Source of the DNA: Arabidopsis thaliana
Lineage: Eukaryota > Streptophyta > Magnoliopsida > Brassicales > Brassicaceae
Reading direction: 5' to 3'
Assembly: GCF_000001735.4 (NCBI RefSeq)
Contig: NC_003071.7
Location: 817,001 to 881,000, forward strand
DNA: 64,000 nucleotides
The position numbers and the translations under genes were made by a program. The notes below the pieces were generated by a model, which made no database searches, had not been told where the DNA came from, and saw nothing but the letters and a program-made list of their open reading frames with translations. This document shows positions 58,233-64,000 of this stretch, piece after piece (the stretch's first letter is position 1; each line of letters begins with the position of its first letter).

Positions 58233-59597
58233 ATGTCCTCGGATATGCGTGACGAGCGTTTCTTTTATCATCGATATCTTTCCGTTACAAATAGAACAAC
58301 TCCAACTACGGCAACAAACTTGCCAACATCGACATCGAACATGCGATCTACGAGTTTGATGACACCAAGGGTTGCACATACTTCAATGTCATCTGGAGGA
58401 GATTTTCCCGACGACCGTTTTTTCCATGCTCGTCATCAGTCCGCTACGGATAGAGCAGCTTCAAATAGAAGCAGGGCGATCATGCCCATATCGACAACAA
58501 ACGTGCCATCATCCACATCAAACTCACCTAGGGTTTTGCAGACCTCAATGTCGAGACGAGGTACCTCGCCAATGTCCTCGTCGACGAGGAGGAGTGTGCA
58601 AGCATCCATGTCAGCACGAGAAACCGTACCATCGTCGACATCAACGAGGAGCATGCAAACGTCTACGTCAACCCCGGAAATTATGCCTACATCATCAAGA
58701 AATGTGATAACAAGCAGCGAAGAAGTAGCAAATACATTCACTCAAACTTCTTACATACAATTTGGGAGCCTGTGGGAGACGAATACAACTCCTTCAACTA
58801 GGAGTTGGCCGACCGTGCCATCATCAAACTCACCTAGAGTTTTGCAGACGTCAATGTCGAGACGAGGTACCTCCCCAATGTCCTCGTCGACGAGGAGGAA
58901 TGTGCAATCATCCATGTCAGGACGAGAAACCGTATCATCGTCGACATCAACGAGTAGCATGCAAACGTCAATGTCAACACCGGAAATTATGCCTACATCA
59001 TCAAGAAATGTGATAACAAGGAGCGAAGAAGTAGCAAATACATTCAGTACTCAAACTCCTTACATACAATTTGGGAGGCTGTGGGAGACGAATACAACTT
59101 CTTCAACTAGGAGTAGGACTACCGTGCCCACATCGACCACAAACGTGCCTTCATCAAACTCATCTAGGGTTTTGCAGACGTCAATGTCGACACGAGGTAC
59201 CTTCCCAATGTCCTCGTCGACCAGGATGAGTGTGCAAGCGTCAATGTTGGCACCAGGAACCGTATCATCGTCAATGTCAACAGTAGAGATTATGCCTACA
59301 TCGGCAAGAAATATGATAACAATGAGTGAAGAAGTAGCAAATTCATTCACTCAAACTTCTTACATACAATTTGGGAGCTTGTGGGAGACGTTTAAAACTG
59401 TAACAAAGTTGTCGCGTGTAGCGATGGTGGAGAATGGAGAGTGTGTGATATGTCTGGAGGAATGGCGCAAAGGTGATATGGAGACGGAGCTACCATGTAA
59501 ACACAAGTATCACTTGGAATGTGTGAAGAAGTGGTTGAAGATTCACGCCACGTGTCCTCAGTGTAGATACAAAATGCCTCTTGAAGCTGAAGACTAG
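58233..59597 (+). CDS. RING-H2 E3 ligase with expanded Ser/Thr/Met-rich repeats
   Basis: A single exon encodes 454 residues. Residues 1 to about 95 are a Ser/Thr-rich head that itself repeats (DERFFYHRYLSVT and DDRFFHARHQSAT). Residues from about 96 hold three tandem units of 102-110 residues, each containing VLQTSMS, GTSPMSSSTRR or a variant, EIMPTSSRNVIT, SEEVANTFTQTSYIQFG and LWETNTT. The repeat starts (CTAG[AG]GTTTTGCAGAC) lie at 58528, 58834 and 59164, so spacings of 306 and 330 bases keep frame. The C-terminal RING-H2 is complete: CVICLEEW, then CKHKYHLEC, then CPQC. It probably acts as an E2-binding ubiquitin ligase. The repeats are disordered and of unknown role. I recall it as At2g03000. 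It is followed by a shorter related gene. Confidence 0.88.
   Translation: MSSDMRDERFFYHRYLSVTNRTTPTTATNLPTSTSNMRSTSLMTPRVAHTSMSSGGDFPDDRFFHARHQSATDRAASNRSRAIMPISTTNVPSSTSNSPRVLQTSMSRRGTSPMSSSTRRSVQASMSARETVPSSTSTRSMQTSTSTPEIMPTSSRNVITSSEEVANTFTQTSYIQFGSLWETNTTPSTRSWPTVPSSNSPRVLQTSMSRRGTSPMSSSTRRNVQSSMSGRETVSSSTSTSSMQTSMSTPEIMPTSSRNVITRSEEVANTFSTQTPYIQFGRLWETNTTSSTRSRTTVPTSTTNVPSSNSSRVLQTSMSTRGTFPMSSSTRMSVQASMLAPGTVSSSMSTVEIMPTSARNMITMSEEVANSFTQTSYIQFGSLWETFKTVTKLSRVAMVENGECVICLEEWRKGDMETELPCKHKYHLECVKKWLKIHATCPQCRYKMPLEAED
58500..59400 (+). repeat. Three in-frame tandem repeats of about 306-330 bp
   Basis: Coding repeats in the RING-H2 gene. Shared landmarks are GTTTTGCAGAC[CG]TCAATG, ATTATGCCTACATC, and CTTACATACAATTTGGGAG. 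Copies 1 and 2 are closer to each other than to copy 3 by eye. Confidence 0.85.
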
Positions 59598-59868
59598 TGA
59601 TTATGATTTCTGAATCTTCTGACTCAGCATGAGGGTTTTGACGTCAACTTTTGTTTTTTTAGGAGAAGGTAATGAATTCAATTGGAATCATGTTTTGTAG
59701 AAGCATGATTAGGATCTATTGTTGAATTCGTATGTGAAGATCATATTCCCTTCGAATTTTGTCAATATTGGTTTACATTACCAAAATTAAAAATTTGAAA
59801 CATAACCAGTTGGTAAAGTATGATCACTTCATCGATCAGAAACGTACGTAACATCATCGACATCGAAC
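59598..59868. other. Spacer between the two RING-H2 genes
   Basis: The last about 40 bases (from 59830) already resemble the head of the upstream RING gene (ACATCGACATCGAACATGCG). Confidence 0.5.
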
Positions 59869-60207
59869 ATGCGGACATCGAGTTTGATGACACTAACGAG
59901 GTTCATCGATGAGCAAATATCTTTACGAGCAACCGTTTCGTCGACGAGGACGACCGCACGGTTGTTGACTAATGAATCGCCGGCAACGATACGGGCGGTA
60001 GCGATGTTACCACGTGTAGCGATGGTGGAGAAAGGAGAGTGTGTGATATGTTTCGAGGAATGGAGCAAAAGTGATATGGAAACAGAGCTGCCATGTAAAC
60101 ACAAGTATCACTTGGAGTGTGTGGAGAAGTGGTTGAAGATTCACACCTCGTGTCCTCAATGTAGATACAAGCTTTCTTGTGTATATAAAAGCTTTTTGAT
60201 GTTGTGA
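59869..60207 (+). CDS. Short RING-H2 paralogue without the repeats
   Basis: One frame of 112 codons starts MRTSSLMTLTRFIDEQISLR and ends with a full RING-H2: CVICFEEW, CKHKYHLEC, CPQC. The first 20 codons and the preceding 40 bases match the head of the upstream gene, and the last 60 codons match its tail (VAMVEKGECVIC against VAMVENGECVIC). The long repeat region is missing. It may be an intact small gene, or a truncated copy with its true start lost upstream; no in-frame longer start is visible. It arose by tandem duplication. Confidence 0.6.
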   Translation: MRTSSLMTLTRFIDEQISLRATVSSTRTTARLLTNESPATIRAVAMLPRVAMVEKGECVICFEEWSKSDMETELPCKHKYHLECVEKWLKIHTSCPQCRYKLSCVYKSFLML

Positions 60208-62362
60208 TTTGAGAGATTACAAATTTATAATTGCAAAAGTTGTGTAATTGGAAATGTTTTGTTGCTTTCAAGGTTACATCAGAAGAAAGAGGCTTATTGA
60301 CTTGGTTATCACAATCACCTAAAATTACTCTACTGGTTTGAATTATCCATCCACTTGTGTTGATTGATTTGAATCTTCCTCATTGGTTGTGTTATCCCTC
60401 TGTGCTTCATTAAAGACTTGAGTACTATATGATTCCACTATATTCACCTATTCAATAAGCCCCTTTATGATGTAACCCAAATTTTTCTTTTTGTCTCAAT
60501 ATCGTTTCTACTATATGACTTGAGTACTACTTGTAAATTTTTCTTTTTTGGTAGGCCCTGGTAAAGAATGTCACTCACAATTTATTCATAAACTAAAAGA
60601 AAAAATATCATATGTGAATGCTTCTCGGTCTCGTGGACCCACGCGTATCATTTACAAAGAGCAAAGTAACAATATCTGGAACATAAGTAGAAGAATGAAA
60701 TCTTGGCGACAAACTAAACGCATAATTAGCTAACCCATATGCTAGATAGTTAATTAGCTTCTCGATATACGTGAAAAAAATGAACTATCCAGTCTCTCGA
60801 AAGAAAGTCATGACACAAGCATACCAGAAAAACATTGAATTATACTCGCTTATTCCTGTCTTAATTGTTATTTTATCATATTCTTTCAACAGATATAAGA
60901 CGAAATTCTAAAAACCAATTGTTAAATTGACCAACACAAAAGAGCTTTAGTAATAGTAGAGACAAAGTGAATATATTAGTTTTTTGCATGAAAAAAAAAA
61001 GAAAAAGAAAAAGAAAGTTAAAAAAATAAACATTGGGGAAAGAAAAATATTCGTTTAGGTTGAGGCATGGCGATATGAAGACGATTTGACCGGGAGGCTT
61101 GTGATTGGTGGATTTTTTTCCTACTGTCCGATTTCTTTCTTCCTGTAGGTATGTCTATTTCGTTCGTGTTGGTCCACCGGATTCCCAGAAACAAGAGTAG
61201 CTATCAAACTGTCATGATGATGCTAAATGTGGGGAAATATTTCCAATTTAGTGGAGCAAAAGTCAATATTAAAATGCTAACAAGAGAAACAGTGAGAAGC
61301 AAGATTTTGATTCACATGAGGCTACCAAGAGACCATGGTACAAATAGTCATAGTCTTGGCTGAAAAAGTATCTATATATACATTTTTAATAAAGTTTTTG
61401 GTTGAAAAATCTCTCAAATATTTACTATTTTCAATATTAATCCTAACAAAATCTATTTGACAAAATATTGTCTTTAAAAAAATTTACAAATCGACTTTAT
61501 CAACTAACAATTTATAATTAATTATTTGTCTTAATCTTGCACATATTAATTACGTATTATTTGAGAAAATCTAAACAATTAGAAAAGATCTATACTAACC
61601 ATATATATGTTGTTCTTTGATCACAATATTCATTTACTTGATTCTAAAGCAAATTAGTTATTGACTTTTCCGATTTTGTTGCTAAATTCTCGATTTTATG
61701 ATACAAATTTATCTAATCACAACTAATTAATACTAAATATTATTGTTTTAATATTAACCATTCATTTTATTTGTATGTAATTAAAAGCTAATCAAAGGCA
61801 TATTCTCTCTTTTATTCAATTATATCCTATACGATTTTCATATATTTCTTAAACAAAATAGCATATTCGAATCATTAAATTATTTTCCCAAAATAAGATT
61901 ATGTTAATCATGCATTAATTTTCGGAATTGAGAAAATTGCTTGCTCACAAAGCTATTTTTTTATTCGAAATCAAAACTAACCCTAATTGTGTATGAGCTC
62001 TATCTATATCCTCACTAGCAAACAAATATCACACCTTCATTGTGTCTTATGATAACCTTTATAACCTCTCATTAGCAAAGCCAACAAAAACTCAATTGGG
62101 TGATACATTGCTAAGAGAGAAACCAAACCTCAATTAAAGTCATAAGGTATAATAATGTAGATGAAGACAAATATAGATTAGGATATGGTGTTGCTGGTAA
62201 AGGTGTGAAGCGTCTTTGCCTCCTTGGTACCTTGAGAAATGTAATGATGGAGATGATAGTGTTCGCGGTGAGGATGATGATGGTGGATATAGAGGTGATG
62301 AAGCTGAGTGGGAAGAACAGTTATTTGCCTATAATTCTAAAAGTATACGACAGCCATTTTGA
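60208..62362. other. 2-kb AT-rich spacer
   Basis: No gene is supported. Frames at 60548-60733 and 61151-61363 have no recognisable motif. A coding-like stretch of Asp/Gly-rich reading (GEDDDGGYRGDEAEWEEQL) lies at about 62250-62325 just before the DUF577 relic and may be its lost first exon or unrelated debris. Confidence 0.45.
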
Positions 62363-63750
62363 ATGATTTCAACTAAACATACGGTTAGTTCCGGTTTATA
62401 TTCATCTTTGAATCTTATGTTGAAAGCGAGAGAGATTCTTGTTAGTGAAAGCCATGAAGAAGTAGCGATGATCATCGATCATCTCTTTAAGCGTCAAGAC
62501 TCCGAAGAGTATAAAACATCGCGTGCGCTTTACGACATCTGCGTTTCTTGTAACCCAGGTTGCTTAACCCTAAAGCTTCTTAAAGTCTATCAATCTTCTT
62601 CCAATGGCATTCTCAGACTCCGATCAATCTCTCAACTCTCTGAGACCCTCACCTATCTGAAAAATCAAATCGTCTCGACTCTCTCTATGAAATCAAACCC
62701 CTTTTGATTTTATGCCTTACAATGCAAGAAACCAAAGAATCTGACATCAAGATCCTCAGGAAAATCGTGTCTTTTGTAACTTACAATGTCGTGGAGTTGC
62801 ATAAAGACAAATGGGACGAGCTCGGTGATTGTATATTATCCCTAGCGAGTAGCAAAGAACCTGTCAAGGCTTTTCACGTCTTCATCGATCTGCCACCAGT
62901 CTACAAGAGTTTCATCGACAATTTTTTGGACAAAAGCTAGTAATGTCTTTCTTTATCCTTATAGAGTCGAAGATTGGAGCTTGGCTTTACAAACTTTTGT
63001 TAAAATGTGGATTCAGCTTGAGAAAACAGGGATGACAGTAGAGTTACTAATGGCGTTGATGGAGATTCGGATTTCGAGAGGTTCTTCTCAGGAGACATGA
63101 ATCTGTATCATTACACTAAAGATCAATGCCATTTTGTGTTGGCTTCCATGAACGAGATCGAAGGAGTAGTCGGAACAGAGACCAAGGAGATTGTGAGGAA
63201 TGCCAAAATGTTGATTACAGAACCACATGATGATCTTAAGAATGGTAGAGAAGAGTTTGAACGAGCTACGAGATTATATTGCATCGAGTAAAACAGAGTT
63301 TCATAGAGCGGTTTATATCTTCCAGTGCTTAAGAATGGCGCTTATTGATGACGATTTTGTGATTCCTGTGATGGAGAATCTTTTCCTAGAGATAACCACA
63401 AGGCTAGACCCACCAAGAGATAACAGTAGCTGGGTCTTGGCGTTTATGGGTGGCTTTTGTTTAGCAATTCACAATTGATAGAGAAGTCAAGTAAAGCTGA
63501 ATCCGTTGCACATAAGATGATAGATTCTATAAGAGAGCTTGTGGAAAGAGAAATGGAAGTTGGTCTTGTGAGGAGAGGTTTCAGAGATGTGGAAACAACT
63601 GGAATGATACAGTACTAGCCAATACAAATTCATTGCTTTGGAGACTGTATGCAATCAAAGGCAATGTAATTGTTGAGAGAGGAGTGAAACAAGTTGAGAA
63701 AGAGCTTCCAGAGAATGAGTTTGATTGGCTCAACCTTAGTGCTGAATAGA
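62363..63750 (+). pseudogene. Decayed DUF577 family gene
   Basis: Consecutive stretches in alternating frames read like one protein: ILVSESHEEVAMIIDHLFKR (62363-62707), VSFVTYNVVELHKDKWDELG and AFHVFIDLPPVYKSFI (62704-62940), VEDWSLALQTFVKMWIQLEK (about 62966-63060), DQCHFVLASMNEIEGVVGTE (63097-63230), LRDYIASSKTEFHRAVYIFQ (63227-63478), and ESVAHKMIDSIRELVEREME (from 63475). The frame changes at least five times over 1.4 kb, with no splice sites to explain it, so the gene is dead. I recognise the pattern as the Arabidopsis-expanded DUF577 family, whose function is unknown. Homology stays easy to read, so decay is recent or the region is still transcribed. Confidence 0.7.
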
Positions 63751-63769
63751 AAAACTAGTGTTTTGGTGT

Positions 63770-63920
63770 TTATTGGGCCTAGAATTATCAAAATATCACG
63801 TAATGGGCTCAATGGGCCTCAAAGTTAAATATCAATAACTTGGGCTGCAAAAAAATCAATTCCGATTCCGATCAAGTTTTATTTTCCGTTCAATTCAATT
63901 TCATCGTTTGAAAACCCTAA
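63770..63920 (+). promoter_or_regulatory. Site II cluster and telo-box upstream of the CIR_N gene
   Basis: Four TGGGC[CT] motifs (about 63774, 63804, 63813, 63842) are followed by AAACCCTAA at 63912-63920, about 25 bases before the ATG. This pairing of site II and telo-box is typical of plant housekeeping genes for growth and RNA handling. Confidence 0.55.
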
Positions 63921-63942
63921 TTTTGTTTGGGAAGATTAAGCC

Positions 63943-64000
63943 ATGGGAGGTCACGGTGGTTTGAATATTCTTCCACAGAAGAGGTGGAACGTTTACAACT
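63943..64000 (+). CDS. CIR_N domain protein, cut by the window end
   Basis: The last 58 bases open with ATG in a good context (AAGCCATGGGAGG) and read MGGHGGLNILPQKRWNVYN. This is the start of the CIR_N domain, found in CBF1-interacting corepressor CIR and LENG1-like nuclear proteins linked with splicing. Only the first 19 residues are in the window, so nothing more can be said about length or later domains. Confidence 0.7.
   Translation, partial: MGGHGGLNILPQKRWNVYN

Noticed and set aside
58436-58960. Minus-strand Asp/Val-rich frames (DVDVCMLLVDVDDGT and similar)
   Set aside because: They are the reverse reading of Ser/Thr-rich tandem repeats in the RING-H2 gene, not a real Asp-rich protein.

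Overview
The window is nuclear plant DNA: AT-rich spacers, split genes with GT-AG introns, U2 snRNA genes with a plant upstream element, and plant-only families such as DYW-type PPR, phytocyanin, PKS and phi-class GST. Many proteins match products I remember from the short arm of Arabidopsis thaliana chromosome 2 (the At2g02850 to At2g0301x stretch). That identification is from memory, not from a search, and gene symbols rest on it.

Layout. 1-1.9 kb is AT-rich spacer. 1.9-8.25 kb is an old Ty3/Gypsy-like LTR element fossil in an unusual head-to-head inverted arrangement that ends in a 2.2-kb LTR. 9.6-15.3 kb holds plantacyanin (ARPN) and the sucrose transporter SUC3/SUT2, both on the minus strand. 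15.3-21 kb is gene-poor with small tandem duplications. 21.4-28.2 kb holds an F-box/kelch gene, a GCD1/mucin-like gene, and an F-box gene with a frame change. 28.9-29.7 kb is a composite relic, an auxilin-like fragment joined to a Copia pol fragment, followed by tRNA-Ala(AGC). 30.3-36.1 kb holds a DUF616 gene, two nearly identical U2 snRNA genes flanking GSTF3, and a Toc120/132-like relic. 36.3-39.5 kb holds an unrecognised multi-exon candidate and PKS1. 42.6-53.3 kb is gene-dense: a TFIIB-like Pol I factor (MEE12), a RING-variant E3, an apyrase (APY6), and the plastid editing factor OTP85. 53.8-55.5 kb holds a PIF/Harbinger transposase scrap and a fold-back element with a 32-bp tandem array. 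56.7-60.2 kb holds the secreted RNase RNS1 and a pair of RING-H2 genes, one with expanded Ser/Thr/Met-rich repeats. 62.4-63.7 kb is a decayed DUF577 gene. The window ends 58 bases into a CIR_N-domain gene.

The genes are independently transcribed and do not form an operon or pathway. They include secretion-routed (ARPN, RNS1), membrane (SUC3, APY6), organelle (OTP85) and nuclear (MEE12) products. No convincing unknown system is present. The most unusual structures are the 4.9-kb inverted LTR-element duplication, the fold-back array at 54.4-55.5 kb, the repeat-expanded RING gene with its repeat-less neighbour, and the paired U2 genes with a base change in stem-loop IV. Exon borders given without 'about' were read from splice sites and reading frame; the others are approximate.
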